Shown: positions 1-10,380, counted from the stretch's first letter. The stretch: 64,000 bases of DNA from Alteromonas sp. ASW11-130 (GCF_026183735.1 NZ_JAPFRE010000005.1:62001-126000), one strand, 5' to 3'. Program-made: numbers and translations. The notes: generated by a model from the letters alone, not told the origin.

Positions 1-932
1 TATTGTACCACCCCGACCATCAATAGGATTGTGCAACTTATCAGACCTCCTAAATAGGGCACAAAATTGAGCATTCCCACTAACACCCCCCAGAGAATTG
101 CATCTTCGACACCGAGCAAGTAAAAGGCAATCGCCGTACATAGACCCAACAAGCCATTTATTAAGCTAATGGTGATAATATAATTAGAGAGACGTTTTTG
201 GATTTGCCCTACAAGCACTACAGTGCGTCGCTTGTTTACCACTACTGGGAAATCCTTTATAAACACGTTAAATAAGGCGGGGCCGAATATAAGTAGGAAG
301 AGTATCAGTATGATACTACCGAACACCTGTGCAATTAGAAAAGGCGCGGTAGCTAAAACAGACAGTAATACCTCAACACTACCTTGCTTGATTTGGCCAG
401 TGACAACATTTTCCTCCACGGGCTCTTCCTTGACCTCGGGTTCGTCTTCTTTAAACCAATTACCGAAAAAAGAGTCTTCGTTATCCTCTTTGCGTTTTAA
501 ATCAGCTTCCGCCTGAGCTTTATTTTGTTCTTTTTCAAACTTATCGCTTATTTCCTGAATGTGATCTGTAAGCTGCGCCGATATTTTGGGTAATGTTTCC
601 ATCCAGCGCTCAGCCGGTTTTACCAACTCTACGCCTAAAAATGAGAAAGGCGCTATCAGTAGTCCAATCAGCACAAAAGCAGAAATAGTACGGGGAATAT
701 AGAGCTTCCTGCCTACTGTCACTAAAGGGCTAAGCAATAATGCGATAAATGCGGAAAACACGAGAGGTATGAACAGCGTTTTCGCTAAATAAAGCGTATA
801 AATGACGGACAGCACTAAAAACACTTTCAATAGCTTTGTCTGCCTCGCTTCACGAAATGAAATGCCGCTTTGCGCCTCCCATTTATCGTGATGCCCGGCG
901 TCAGCACCGTCTTTATTGTTGTTGTGCGTCAA
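1..932 (-). CDS. AI-2E family transporter (PerM-like permease), 3' end cut by window edge
   Basis: About 310 codons are visible on the minus strand and the frame runs off the left edge, so the C-terminus is missing. The translation has hydrophobic helices near residues 25-60 and 65-90, then a charged Lys/Glu-rich loop around residues 125-170, then further membrane helices. It includes a segment reading like FVPYLGG near the visible end, which fits the AI-2E exporter/PerM superfamily of multi-helix permeases; the substrate cannot be read from sequence. I chose the TTG at 932 as start because an in-frame TAA lies 8 codons upstream and an AAGGGA ribosome-binding-like stretch precedes it; there is no earlier ATG or GTG. 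Family assignment is from the hydrophobic pattern and remembered motifs. Confidence 0.75.
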   Translation of the reverse strand, partial: MTHNNNKDGADAGHHDKWEAQSGISFREARQTKLLKVFLVLSVIYTLYLAKTLFIPLVFSAFIALLLSPLVTVGRKLYIPRTISAFVLIGLLIAPFSFLGVELVKPAERWMETLPKISAQLTDHIQEISDKFEKEQNKAQAEADLKRKEDNEDSFFGNWFKEDEPEVKEEPVEENVVTGQIKQGSVEVLLSVLATAPFLIAQVFGSIILILFLLIFGPALFNVFIKDFPVVVNKRRTVVLVGQIQKRLSNYIITISLINGLLGLCTAIAFYLLGVEDAILWGVLVGMLNFVPYLGGLISCTILLMVGVVQ

Positions 933-1509
933 TTGCTTGTCTATCCCTTTTGGTTACATAATATGGCTGGCCGCCACTTTAAATCTATTTACAGTCATTG
1001 CTTTTACAAATCTACATGCCTGTATGAGATATTGATTGTACGTTGCGCTATTTGATGTGGACTTGCGGTCGACTAAATTAAGGCCGTTTCCCTCAATGTT
1101 ACTCGAAGCCACTGTTACCTAAGCAAAAGTAGACTCATCCATTATCCATTGATATTCCCGAGCAGGTAGCAAGCCTGCCAAAACAGCAACGTAAATGATA
1201 GCAATGAAGGGTGCGATGAAGGAATGTCCCTGGTGTACGTGGTTGAGTACAGCAAAGTCGAAACACGTATTGAAAGATGGGTAATCACCAGCGTCAAGCT
1301 ACCGATTACACAATGCGGGAAGAAGGCCTGGCGCAGCACCTGAAAAGTTTATAAGGGGCATCTACCTATGAAAACTTATCGCCCAGTTGACTATCCAGCT
1401 TCGTCGAAATCTTGCGGCGAGCCTAACAACTATTCGGACATAGTAATGTTTAAAACGGTAGAAGCATGACAAGAAGGAATGGGGTTCCCATTACTATAAT
1501 AATGGGGGT
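933..1509. other. Intergenic region without a recognisable gene
   Basis: Roughly 580 bases separate the permease from the YebC-type gene. On the plus strand one frame is open from about 1160 to a TGA at 1341 and continues open to about 1470, so a single stop interrupts about 100 codons. The translation (for example VVEYSKVETRIERW) is not recognised. It may be a decayed small gene or chance. Confidence 0.4.
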
Positions 1510-1533
1510 GCAAAAACCCTCCGTAATGAGGGC
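1510..1533 (-). terminator. Rho-independent terminator of the yebC-type gene
   Basis: Read on the minus strand, a CCCTC/GAGGG stem with a six-base loop (arms at 1528-1532 and 1517-1521) is followed by TTTTTG. It lies about 30 bases after the stop codon of the upstream minus-strand gene. Confidence 0.65.
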
Positions 1534-1559
1534 TTTCACTGTCTACTAACTTTTAGCGA

Positions 1560-2282
1560 TCACCCTGGCAAATTCGCATTATGATAAACATCCTGTACGT
1601 CATCACAGTCGTTTAACATTTCCATGAACTTTTCAAACATAGGTAAATCGTCTTCACTGATGTCGGTTTCAGTCTGTGGGATCCAACTGATCTCTTCTGC
1701 GTCAAAGTTGATATCCGGGTACGCATCCGTCAATGCGGTTTTTACTTTATAAAATTCTGTATTTGGCGCGTAGACAGTAATTTTACCGTCTTCTTGCTCA
1801 ACTTCCGTTACATCAACGTCAGCTTCCATCAGCACTTCTAATATAGCGTCCTCGTCTTCGCCTTCAAATACGAAAACGGCCTGATGATCAAACATGTGAG
1901 AAACTGCACCTGGTGCACCTATTTTTGCCCCTGTTTTAGTGAAACAGTTACGCACATCGGTGATGGTACGATTGTTATTGTCGGTCAAACAGTCAACAAT
2001 TACCATGCAGTTGCCCGGCCCAAAACCTTCATACCGTGCTGGCACGAAGTCTTCACCGGCGCCACCTGCGGCTTTATCAATAGCTTTGTCAATAACATGA
2101 CCTGGAACCTGGTCTTTCTTAGCCTTCTCCATAAGACGCTTCAATGACAGATTAGTATCAGGATCGGTCCCGCCGTTTTTGGCACACACGTAAATTTCTT
2201 TACCGTATTTCGAATAAACTTTCGTTTTTGCGCCAGCAGTTTTCGCCATTGCCGCTTTTCTTACTTCAAATGCTCTTCCCAT
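1560..2282 (-). CDS. YebC/PmpR-family protein, YeeN-like
   Basis: A 240-residue protein of the YebC/PmpR (TACO1) family, whose members are described as DNA-binding regulators and, more recently, as factors easing translation of proline stretches. The N-terminus ([11 protein letters not shown], then [15 protein letters not shown]) lacks the MAGHSKW start of classical YebC and matches the YeeN branch instead. The conserved central part GRYEGFGPxxxx-type segment appears as [20 protein letters not shown], and NRTxxxVR follows. Length is normal. It is a single gene with its own terminator, between the permease and zapE. Which of the two proposed roles applies cannot be decided from the sequence. 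Confidence 0.85.
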   Translation of the reverse strand: MGRAFEVRKAAMAKTAGAKTKVYSKYGKEIYVCAKNGGTDPDTNLSLKRLMEKAKKDQVPGHVIDKAIDKAAGGAGEDFVPARYEGFGPGNCMVIVDCLTDNNNRTITDVRNCFTKTGAKIGAPGAVSHMFDHQAVFVFEGEDEDAILEVLMEADVDVTEVEQEDGKITVYAPNTEFYKVKTALTDAYPDINFDAEEISWIPQTETDISEDDLPMFEKFMEMLNDCDDVQDVYHNANLPG

Positions 2283-2386
2283 CTTAACTTTCTCGCATCA
2301 TTAACTGTAACTGTTCACACGCTATCCCTGTAAGAGGGATAAAAAATTAGCCCGATTCTACCCGATTATCTGTTAGATAACAGCCC

Positions 2387-3508
2387 CTAGGGTAAATGCT
2401 GTAATGCCAGATACTCATGTGACTGCATTTCTTTTAAACGACTTAAGCAACGTTTAAATTCAAAGGTAAGTTTTCCTTCACTATAGAGCAATTCCAGAGG
2501 AACAGCCGCAGACATAATTAACTTTACATTGCGTTCGTAAAATTCATCTACCATAGCAATGAAGCGCCTGGCCGTATCATCGTTGTGTTGTCCCATTGCT
2601 TTCACGTTAGCTAACAGAACAGAATGGTAAATCCGACTGATTTCAATGTAATCGCTTTGGCTGCGAGGCCCTTCACAAAGTCCTTTGAAGTCAATCATCA
2701 TTACACCATCTGCATTACGAGTCGTTTTTATTGGCCGATGATTAATTTCAATGGTTTCATCTTCTGTTCCTACTTCCGGTGCTAATTGTAAAAAGTACTC
2801 ATGCAGATTTTTTGTGGCCACTTCGTCCAAGGGATAATGATAAATCTCTGCCTGCTCCAATGTACGCAATCGATAATCTATTCCGCTGTCGACATTGATT
2901 ACCCGAGTATGCTCATTGATTAAACGTATTGCCGGAAGAAAACGGGCGCGCTGTAAACCGTTTTTATATAAGTCATCTGGAATAATGTTCGATGTAGCCA
3001 CCAACACTATACGATGGGTAAAAAGTGCCTCCATCAAGGTGCCTAAAATCATGGCATCAGTAATGTCAGAAACGAAAAACTCATCAAAACAAATGACGCG
3101 CGTTTCTTTTGCAATTTTTGCTGCGATAGCTTGTAGCGGATCAGACACATCTTTCAACTGCTTGAGTTCATCATGAATTCGATACATAAAACGGTGAAAA
3201 TGCACGCGCATTTTATTATGAAATGGCAGGCACTCATAAAAAGTATCGACTAAATAGGTTTTCCCTCTACCCACTCCCCCATAAAAATAAATACCCTCAA
3301 CTGCGGCGGGTAAATCCGATTTTCCGAACAATGACTTAAATTTGCTTGACCACGTTTTTTCCACCTGAGCTTCGGTAAGATCGTCATATAATCGTTGTAA
3401 TTCTTTTACCGCATTTTCCTGTGCTGAGTCATAATGAAAGTCAGGAAGTGCAAGATCTTGCTGATATTTTTGCCAGGGAGTCAAAGGTGACGTTACTGCT
3501 GAACTCAT
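2387..3508 (-). CDS. zapE: Cell division protein ZapE (AFG1-like ATPase)
   Basis: A 373-residue P-loop ATPase of the AFG1/LACE1 family. ZapE is known in E. coli as an FtsZ-ring-associated ATPase. A Walker A motif GGVGRGKT is near residues 78-85, a Walker B-like ICFDEFFVSDI near residues 138-148, and a sensor-like VATSNIIPDDLY near residues 170-181. The gene points away from zapG, degQ and degS, which is the standard gammaproteobacterial order. Divergent promoters must lie in the roughly 250-base gap between zapE and zapG. Confidence 0.93.
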   Translation of the reverse strand: MSSAVTSPLTPWQKYQQDLALPDFHYDSAQENAVKELQRLYDDLTEAQVEKTWSSKFKSLFGKSDLPAAVEGIYFYGGVGRGKTYLVDTFYECLPFHNKMRVHFHRFMYRIHDELKQLKDVSDPLQAIAAKIAKETRVICFDEFFVSDITDAMILGTLMEALFTHRIVLVATSNIIPDDLYKNGLQRARFLPAIRLINEHTRVINVDSGIDYRLRTLEQAEIYHYPLDEVATKNLHEYFLQLAPEVGTEDETIEINHRPIKTTRNADGVMMIDFKGLCEGPRSQSDYIEISRIYHSVLLANVKAMGQHNDDTARRFIAMVDEFYERNVKLIMSAAVPLELLYSEGKLTFEFKRCLSRLKEMQSHEYLALQHLP

Positions 3509-3758
3509 GGTAATAAACCGAACATCTTTTAAAGCGCTTGAAAAATGTCATTATGGCCCTAATTTAAGGGGAAATCACGGTGAATAATAAATTTAGCGGA
3601 ATTCCAATGCACCGGTTGCGGTATATTTACCAACAATTTTCTCGCGCATTGGTAGTGGTTACTTGCTATAGTCAAAATAACAACCGCTCTTAATTTCACA
3701 ATGAAGCGTATTTATAATTACCAACCCTAATTACCCAAGAAACTGATTGGAGATGTCG

Positions 3759-4202
3759 ATGGATGTATTAATTCCTCTAGCATTACTGGCTACAGGTCTG
3801 ATTATTGGATTTTTTGTTGCTCGTCATATGTATACTGGGTCGGATAACAGCTATGCCGAAAAACGTGCTGAACAGTCTATTAAAGATATGATGGCGCAGC
3901 AGGCTGAACATCATATCCATCAAACACGTCAAACGATTGAAGACATTGAGAATCAATGTTACGCACTCAAGCAGCAAGTGGAAGAATATGAAACCTTGTT
4001 GAAACAAGGTGATAATGATGATACGTCGCGTGTTCCATTTTACGGCGAACAGGCGACTACTTATTTAAGAAATAATCTAAAAGGCAAAGAAAAGAGTAAA
4101 TCATCTAAGGTCGCTGGTGCGCAACCACTTGACTTTGCAAACACGGGTTCTGGGTTATTCGTCGGTTCAGCTGAGCAGTCTACCGAAGAAAAACCCCGCT
4201 AA
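3759..4202 (+). CDS. zapG: ZapG/YhcB (DUF1043) inner-membrane protein
   Basis: About 147 residues with one N-terminal membrane helix (roughly residues 2-20) and then a long polar region likely to be coiled coil (residues 30-90), the YhcB/ZapG architecture. ZapG is reported to link cell division and envelope growth. In-frame start codons exist at 3747 (TTG), 3753 and 3759. GGAG at 3749-3752 has proper spacing only to the ATG at 3759, so I chose it. Position between zapE and degQ is the same as in E. coli. The C-terminal third (SKSSKVAGAQ...) is low complexity and probably disordered. Confidence 0.82.
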   Translation: MDVLIPLALLATGLIIGFFVARHMYTGSDNSYAEKRAEQSIKDMMAQQAEHHIHQTRQTIEDIENQCYALKQQVEEYETLLKQGDNDDTSRVPFYGEQATTYLRNNLKGKEKSKSSKVAGAQPLDFANTGSGLFVGSAEQSTEEKPR

Positions 4203-4203
4203 G

Positions 4204-4231
4204 GGAACTTTTTACCTTCCCTTCAGTCTCT
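4204..4231 (+). promoter_or_regulatory. Sigma-E (RpoE) type promoter of degQ
   Basis: GGAACTT at 4204-4210 is a perfect extracytoplasmic-stress -35 element. Sixteen bases after GAACTT comes TCTCTGA, close to the TCTGA -10 of known RpoE promoters. It sits 48 bases before the degQ start codon, directly after the zapG stop. Induction by envelope stress is an inference. Confidence 0.7.
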
Positions 4232-4278
4232 GAGTTAACCACATATGTCGCATAGTATAGTAAGGAGTGTGAGCGAGT

Positions 4279-5646
4279 ATGAATAAGCGTTTTCGCCAGA
4301 TGTTGATGGTGTCCAGTATTGTTGTTGGCGCCTTTGGTCTTCACATGCAAGCTTCGGCAGCGTTACCCTTTTTCGGCAATGATAAGGATAAAGAGGTACC
4401 CACGCTGGCACCGATGCTTGAAAAAGCCACCCCCGCTGTTGTGAGTATTGCGGTAGAAGGGACCCAGACGGCCCGCCAGCAAGTACCGGAAATGTTCCGC
4501 TACTTCTTTGGGGCCCCTCAAGAGCAACTTCAAGAGCGACCATTCAGAGGTTTAGGCTCAGGCGTTATCATAGATGCTGAAAAAGGTTATGTTGTTACTA
4601 ACGCGCACGTAGTACAACACGCAGACGAAATTACAGTTAAGCTTAGAGGTGGCCGAGTTTTTAAAGCTAAAAAGCTTGGCGAAGACGAACAAAGCGATAT
4701 CGCTTTGCTTAAAATAGACGCAGACGACTTAACAGCCCTCCCCATTGCCAATTCAGACAAAATGCGTGTCGGTGACTTTGTAGTTGCGGTGGGTAACCCC
4801 TTTGGTCTTTCCCAAACAGTTACATCCGGCATCGTTAGTGCATTGGGACGTTCTGGACTTAACATTGGCGGTTACGAAGACTATATCCAAACCGATGCGG
4901 CTATTAACCGCGGAAATTCTGGTGGCGCGCTAGTTAACCTAAAGGGTGAATTGGTAGGTATAAACACCGCTATCTTTGGTCCAAACGGGGGTAACGTTGG
5001 AATTGGCTTCGCTATCCCAAGCAATATGATGAAAAGTCTGGTAGACCAGATTGCTGAGTTTGGTGAAGTACGCCGGGGTTTGCTTGGTATATTAGGTAGT
5101 GATGTCGATGCTGGTCTTGCTGAAGCAATGAATGCTAAGGTGAATATTGGAGCATTTGTGAGTGAGGTACAACCAGAATCCGCAGCAGAAAAAGCCGGAT
5201 TGAAGGCGGGTGATATTATCACCGCGATTAATGGGAGAAACTTAAACAGCTTTGCCGAACTACGGGCTAAAATCGCCAGTATGGGCGCGGGGGCCAAAGT
5301 TGAACTCACCATTCTTCGCAAAGGCGATAAAATGAAAGTGGATGTTGTGTTAGACGATGCCACCCAAACGGAAGTGACTGCTGCACAAATTCACCCAGCG
5401 CTCGAAGGGGCAACATTAATTAACGGTGACGACGGGGCGGGCAATGCCGGTGTACAGGTTACCGAATTACAGCGCAATAGCCCTGCTGCACGTATCGGTT
5501 TACAATCTGATGATGTTATTATCGGCGTGAACCGTAAGCGGATCACTACAGTAGGTGAGTTCCGAGACGCATTGGACTCAGCCTCAGGTGTTATTGCCTT
5601 AAATGTCAGACGTGGTAATTCTACCCTGTATTTAGTAATTCGTTAG
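4279..5646 (+). CDS. degQ: Periplasmic serine endoprotease DegQ (Do family)
   Basis: A 455-residue trypsin-like protease/chaperone that degrades misfolded periplasmic proteins. A signal peptide (residues about 1-28, ending near ASA) is followed by the catalytic triad His in TNAHVVQHADE, Asp in SDIALLKID and Ser in RGNSGGALV, and then two PDZ domains (about residues 265-350 and 365-450). Two PDZ domains and the length fit DegQ/DegP rather than DegS. It is preceded by a sigma-E type promoter and followed by a hairpin terminator, so it is likely transcribed separately from degS, which follows 156 bases later. Confidence 0.95.
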   Translation: MNKRFRQMLMVSSIVVGAFGLHMQASAALPFFGNDKDKEVPTLAPMLEKATPAVVSIAVEGTQTARQQVPEMFRYFFGAPQEQLQERPFRGLGSGVIIDAEKGYVVTNAHVVQHADEITVKLRGGRVFKAKKLGEDEQSDIALLKIDADDLTALPIANSDKMRVGDFVVAVGNPFGLSQTVTSGIVSALGRSGLNIGGYEDYIQTDAAINRGNSGGALVNLKGELVGINTAIFGPNGGNVGIGFAIPSNMMKSLVDQIAEFGEVRRGLLGILGSDVDAGLAEAMNAKVNIGAFVSEVQPESAAEKAGLKAGDIITAINGRNLNSFAELRAKIASMGAGAKVELTILRKGDKMKVDVVLDDATQTEVTAAQIHPALEGATLINGDDGAGNAGVQVTELQRNSPAARIGLQSDDVIIGVNRKRITTVGEFRDALDSASGVIALNVRRGNSTLYLVIR

Positions 5647-5657
5647 AATCCTCATTT

Positions 5658-5686
5658 GGGCAGCGTAACGCTCGCTGCCCTTATTC
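5658..5686 (+). terminator. Terminator of degQ
   Basis: An eight-base-pair stem (GGGCAGCG at 5658-5665 with CGCTGCCC at 5673-5680) is followed by TTATT, 11 bases after the degQ stop codon. Confidence 0.65.
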
Positions 5687-5802
5687 CACTTTCCATTGGC
5701 GATCACTTTCAACAGTGGTATTCTTTGTTTTGATTTAATTTTTCAAGTATTAGAATGATTTTCGAATCAGGCTAAATTTTTAACTGCAGAGAATGTCTAA
5801 TT

Positions 5803-6867
5803 GTGTCTGGTACTCGGTTTATCACCTATCTTTTTAAAGCTGCTTTTCTTGGACTGATTGTTGCTGTCCTAATATTGCTTTTGGTACCTGATTTGCGTAA
5901 AGGGAGTGGGTTTTCGGAAAATTTATTCGCCGAATCGCCCTTAGCCCCCGTTCGCGATTCTCATTTTAGTTCGTTAAGTCAAGCAGCCCCAGCAGTTGTC
6001 AATATTTATAGCGTGAGCATCGAGAACGATACAGGCTTATTTCGCAATCAACCTAGAGAGCGCACCAGTCTCGGCTCTGGTGTAATCATGACTGAGAATG
6101 GATACTTGTTAACCTGTCACCATGTGGTAAAGAATGCCGATAGTATCTTCGTCGCAGTTCAAGATGGACGGGTGTTGGAAGCACAGATTATCGGTAATGA
6201 CCCGTTAACTGACCTTGCGGTATTAAAAGTGAATGCAGATAACTTACACGTTATTCCACAGCTAAAAGAGCCGAATCTTCGTGTTGGTGATGTGGTAATG
6301 GCCATCGGTAACCCTTACGACCTAGGCCAAACTATTACTCATGGTATTGTGAGTCGCGCAGGCAGAAATGGCCTATCTAATTACGTAGATTTCATTCAAA
6401 CTGATGCCGTTTTGAATCAGGGTAATTCAGGTGGCGCCCTCGTTGACAGTAATGGATACCTGGTGGGGATAACGAATGCAAACTTTCAGGTGCGTGATTC
6501 CTCTCGGCGAATTAGAAACGTAGACGGTATTAACTTTGCTGTTCCTTACGAACTTGCAAAACGCGTGATGGATGAAATTATCACCGAGGGCAAAGTAACC
6601 CGTGGGCAACTTGGTTTTATAGGGCAAGAATATCGAGGCGGGCCGGGTATTGTCGTAACAGCTGTATCTAATAACAGCCCAGTTGGGAAAGCGGGATTAA
6701 AAGCGGGCGATATGATTCTCGCTATTGACGGCGTTCGCCTGGAGAGTGCCTCGAAAACGCTAGACATGATTGCAGAGACGTCACCAGGAACGGAATTGGA
6801 GCTGGAAATAAGTCGCGGTGACGAGTTAATTACCTTTAAGGTAGTCGTTGCGGAATTAGGCGCTTAG
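5803..6867 (+). CDS. degS: Inner-membrane site-1 protease DegS
   Basis: A 354-residue membrane-anchored serine protease. DegS senses unassembled outer-membrane proteins and makes the first cut in anti-sigma factor RseA, releasing sigma-E. One membrane helix (about residues 10-30) anchors it. The protease domain has the catalytic His in LLTCHHVVKNAD (second His), Asp in TDLAVLKV and Ser in QGNSGGALVD. A single C-terminal PDZ domain (about residues 265-350) separates it from DegQ. The start is GTG; an overlapping ATG 10 bases upstream is out of frame. Its pairing with a sigma-E driven degQ gives both sensor and effector of the envelope stress response. Confidence 0.95.
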   Translation: MSGTRFITYLFKAAFLGLIVAVLILLLVPDLRKGSGFSENLFAESPLAPVRDSHFSSLSQAAPAVVNIYSVSIENDTGLFRNQPRERTSLGSGVIMTENGYLLTCHHVVKNADSIFVAVQDGRVLEAQIIGNDPLTDLAVLKVNADNLHVIPQLKEPNLRVGDVVMAIGNPYDLGQTITHGIVSRAGRNGLSNYVDFIQTDAVLNQGNSGGALVDSNGYLVGITNANFQVRDSSRRIRNVDGINFAVPYELAKRVMDEIITEGKVTRGQLGFIGQEYRGGPGIVVTAVSNNSPVGKAGLKAGDMILAIDGVRLESASKTLDMIAETSPGTELELEISRGDELITFKVVVAELGA

Positions 6868-7100
6868 GTTTTTCACCTGTTTACATTCAAGATTATCGAC
6901 TCTTATTCAGGGCGAAATTCTTCTACCTTTGATAAACCTATGTGTGTAGGTTGAATGAAATGCAATGGCGTCAGATTGGTCCGCTCACCCCGTACAAACG
7001 CCCGAAGAGCGAAACAATATCCATGTTTTTTACACTCATTCTACAATCCTACGCTATGTAATTTGCCGAAAAAAACGCCAGACCTACCCTTTGAATGAAT
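6868..7100. other. Intergenic region between degS and the LysM gene
   Basis: No gene is supported here. A small inverted repeat AACCTA/TAGGTT lies near 6935-6955. A 34-codon plus-strand frame beginning at the ATG near 6961 lacks a convincing ribosome-binding site and recognisable sequence. Confidence 0.4.
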
Positions 7101-7144
7101 AGTGAAAAGTGAAAAATAAAAAGTAAAAAGTAAAAAGTAAAAAG
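7101..7144 (+). repeat. Heptanucleotide tandem repeat (AAAAAGT), locus 1
   Basis: Three perfect AAAAAGT units at 7118-7138, a partial fourth unit to 7144, and degenerate copies (AGTGAAAAGTGAAAAAT) just before. The last A-run merges with the A-tract of the bidirectional terminator. The same heptamer occurs at 37211-37273 and 45924-45950. Confidence 0.85.
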
Positions 7145-7165
7145 GGGAGCTTAGCTCCCCTTTTT
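7139..7165. terminator. Bidirectional terminator between degS and the LysM gene
   Basis: GGGGAGC (7144-7150) and GCTCCCC (7154-7160) form a perfect seven-base-pair stem with a TTA loop, flanked by AAAAA on the left and TTTTT on the right, so it can end transcripts from either side. Confidence 0.8.
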
Positions 7166-7198
7166 AATCGCGACGCTCGCTAATAATGACATACAGAC

Positions 7199-7963
7199 TT
7201 ATTGTAATAGGTCATTTTTTCGCGCTTGTACCGTAAGTTCCGTCTGGCCTGCATTCTTATCAATCATAAGTTTCTGGCCGGGATAGATTAAATTAGGATC
7301 TTCAATTTTATTGCGATTTTCATCGTGGATAGCGGGCCACTGCCAAGGGTTGCCGTATATTTGTGAACTTGCCGCGATTTCCCACAACGTATCACCATCT
7401 TTCACGACATACTCTTCAACGCGATTTTTGAGTTCTTCGTTCAAACTGTGCAATATATTGTAAGATTTGCGTCCCTTGTCCTGATTAAGCGCAGTTTTTC
7501 CTTCATTTTTTAACTCTTGCTGATTTTCGCTCAAGTTATCGTACGTTTTAACTTGCTCCCATTCTTTCTCTGCCATTTCAAGATAGCGCTGGTTTTCCTT
7601 CTTAGCACGTTCTTGCGCTAAACGCTTCTTCTCTTCCTCTGCTTCTCGTTGCTTGATAGTTGTTACTTCTTTCTCCGCACGAGCGATAAGTGTCGCTGAG
7701 GTGTTTGGATCGCAATTGTTAATAGCTTCCTGAAGTTCGGCTTGTAAAGCCTTCGCGCCAGCAGGCGTCCATCTTACTTTTTTCTTATAAATGGCGTCGT
7801 TTAATGACGCATTTAATTCTTTCATTTCATTAATTGTTTCAGCATTACAAGTACTCACAAATTTATCATCTGTGTCGCCGTTGCTTGCGCACCCTACAAT
7901 AGCTGTTAACCCCATCGCTGCTAAAGCCGAAGTTTTCAGAATACCTTTCTTAGCAATAGTCAT
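7199..7963 (-). CDS. LysM-domain lipoprotein
   Basis: A 254-residue predicted lipoprotein. The signal peptide ends in the lipobox AIVGC, with the lipidated Cys near residue 25. The middle (about residues 85-165) is rich in Glu, Lys and Gln (REAEEEKKRLAQERAKKEN) and should form a coiled coil. A single C-terminal LysM domain (about residues 187-240: YVVKDGDTLWEIA ... PNLIYPGQKLMID) binds peptidoglycan. An ATG 12 bases upstream lies inside the GGAGG ribosome-binding site of the ATG at 7963, so the latter is the start. The protein is probably an envelope protein tethering membrane and wall; its exact role is unknown. It is monocistronic. Confidence 0.85.
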   Translation of the reverse strand: MTIAKKGILKTSALAAMGLTAIVGCASNGDTDDKFVSTCNAETINEMKELNASLNDAIYKKKVRWTPAGAKALQAELQEAINNCDPNTSATLIARAEKEVTTIKQREAEEEKKRLAQERAKKENQRYLEMAEKEWEQVKTYDNLSENQQELKNEGKTALNQDKGRKSYNILHSLNEELKNRVEEYVVKDGDTLWEIAASSQIYGNPWQWPAIHDENRNKIEDPNLIYPGQKLMIDKNAGQTELTVQARKNDLLQ

Positions 7964-8449
7964 TAGTGCCTCCATAAAAAATTTATAACTTCAGGAGGTA
8001 GCAAGCAATGTACGCGCCATATGAACTGAGAGGGTATGCTAAAGAAATATATTAGTTTTATAATGAACAATGTAATCTATTGCCTATCAACCACTTAAAT
8101 GAATGGTTATACACAATAACGAGTGATTATTAAAATCATGTAATGATGTAAATCACGTTTTTAAGCGCATAAAAATACGGTAGCAGGGGAATACTATTGT
8201 AAAAAGTTTAGGCGGATTGTTACTCTTTCTCGCAATGTTGATCGTTAATGAATGAGCTAAAACAATCTCTATAGCGAATACGGGTGTAGCGTAATAGGGA
8301 GGTAATTTAATTCGTGCAGACTAAATACTTGGAGGCATTTCGCCCGCCTACGACATGTTTATCATGTTTACTGTCGTACGTGAGGGCATACAGTTACGTA
8401 GCGCTAAACGCGTCGGGAGAGTAAGGCTTGTGCGTTCACAAAGCAACAT
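7964..8449. other. Long intergenic region upstream of the LysM gene
   Basis: About 490 bases, AT-rich at 7976-8210. It should contain the promoter of the LysM gene, but I could not pick one with confidence. A 36-codon plus-strand frame at 8314-8424 begins with GTG behind GGGAGG but resembles nothing I know, and a hairpin-like ACGACATG/CATG... repeat lies near 8350-8380. Confidence 0.4.
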
Positions 8450-8483
8450 AAAAAAATGCCGCATAATAGGACGGCATTTTTTA
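8450..8483 (-). terminator. Terminator of the mla-murA operon
   Basis: AAAAAATGCCG and CGGCATTTTTT form a strong stem with a U-tract on the minus strand, ten bases after the murA stop codon. It is the end of the run mlaF to murA. Confidence 0.8.
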
Positions 8484-8492
8484 TTCAAATAA

Positions 8493-9767
<1,275 letters not shown>

Positions 9768-9771
9768 TTAT

Positions 9772-10029
9772 CTATGAAGGTATATGGAATTGACGTTCAC
9801 GCTGCCAATCTTTTTCAGAGAAAGTTTTGATAGATATGGCATGCATGGTGCCATCGGCTATTTTATCGGAAAGCGGTGCATAAATTGCCTGTTGACGCTT
9901 CACTCTGCTTAACTGGCTGATTTCATCGCTTACCGCGACGATAGTATAGTGTGAGCCATCTTGCTTAACGTGCACTTCGGCAAGGTTAAGCGCTGACAAC
10001 AACACTGCTTCAATTTCTTTTGCTTCCAT
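9772..10029 (-). CDS. ibaG: BolA family protein IbaG
   Basis: An 85-residue BolA-like protein in the position of E. coli ibaG/yrbA between mlaB and murA. The family has a KH-like fold and works with monothiol glutaredoxins in iron-sulfur trafficking; IbaG has also been linked to acid stress. The BolA core is seen in HYTIVAVSDEI and KRQQAIYAPLSDKI, then the conserved MHAISIKTFSEKDW. Length and context fit well. Confidence 0.92.
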   Translation of the reverse strand: MEAKEIEAVLLSALNLAEVHVKQDGSHYTIVAVSDEISQLSRVKRQQAIYAPLSDKIADGTMHAISIKTFSEKDWQRERQFHIPS

Positions 10030-10053
10030 TAATAACCTTTAAACTATCGCGTT

Positions 10054-10380
10054 TTAAATTGTTTGCGTTTCGGACATTGGCAAAAGCTTATCCATCTCAC
10101 TGATTTTAGCAAGCTTAATTAATTTTGCCGGGGCATCAGTTAACGTAAGGTCAATTGCCTGTTTACGGGCATCTCTTATTGCGTTTATCAGCCACGCCAG
10201 TCCTGCGCTATCAACCCGTTCTACACTGCTTAAATCAAATTCGCACTGTCTATTGGAAATGAGCTGTTCACGCTGTGTAGCGCTAAGCATTTCCCACCAA
10301 TTCTTTTGCAGCACATCGCGATCAAGGTTACCTTTAACCGCGACTTTTCCATCGCTATTTACCTGAAAAATGGGATTCAC
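10054..10380 (-). CDS. mlaB: MlaB, STAS-domain subunit of the Mla phospholipid transporter
   Basis: A 108-residue STAS-domain protein. MlaB binds the ATPase MlaF and is needed for stability and activity of the MlaFEDB complex. The STAS signature appears as DLSSVERVDSAGLAWLINA (about residues 50-68), including the conserved Ser. The start is GTG, separated from the mlaC stop by three bases. No ATG lies upstream in frame between the two genes. Confidence 0.9.
   Translation of the reverse strand: MNPIFQVNSDGKVAVKGNLDRDVLQKNWWEMLSATQREQLISNRQCEFDLSSVERVDSAGLAWLINAIRDARKQAIDLTLTDAPAKLIKLAKISEMDKLLPMSETQTI

Noticed and set aside
3753..3758. ATG at 3753 as zapG start
   Set aside because: The GGAG ribosome-binding site directly abuts this ATG; spacing fits only the ATG six bases later.
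4881..5363. A 160-codon open frame antisense to degQ
   Set aside because: It lies wholly inside degQ, has low-complexity Ser/Pro/Leu-rich translation typical of antisense shadows, and no ribosome-binding site.
8314..8424. A 36-codon plus-strand frame with GGGAGG ten bases before a GTG
   Set aside because: The product is not recognised, spacing is long, and there is no further evidence of coding; left as part of the intergenic description.
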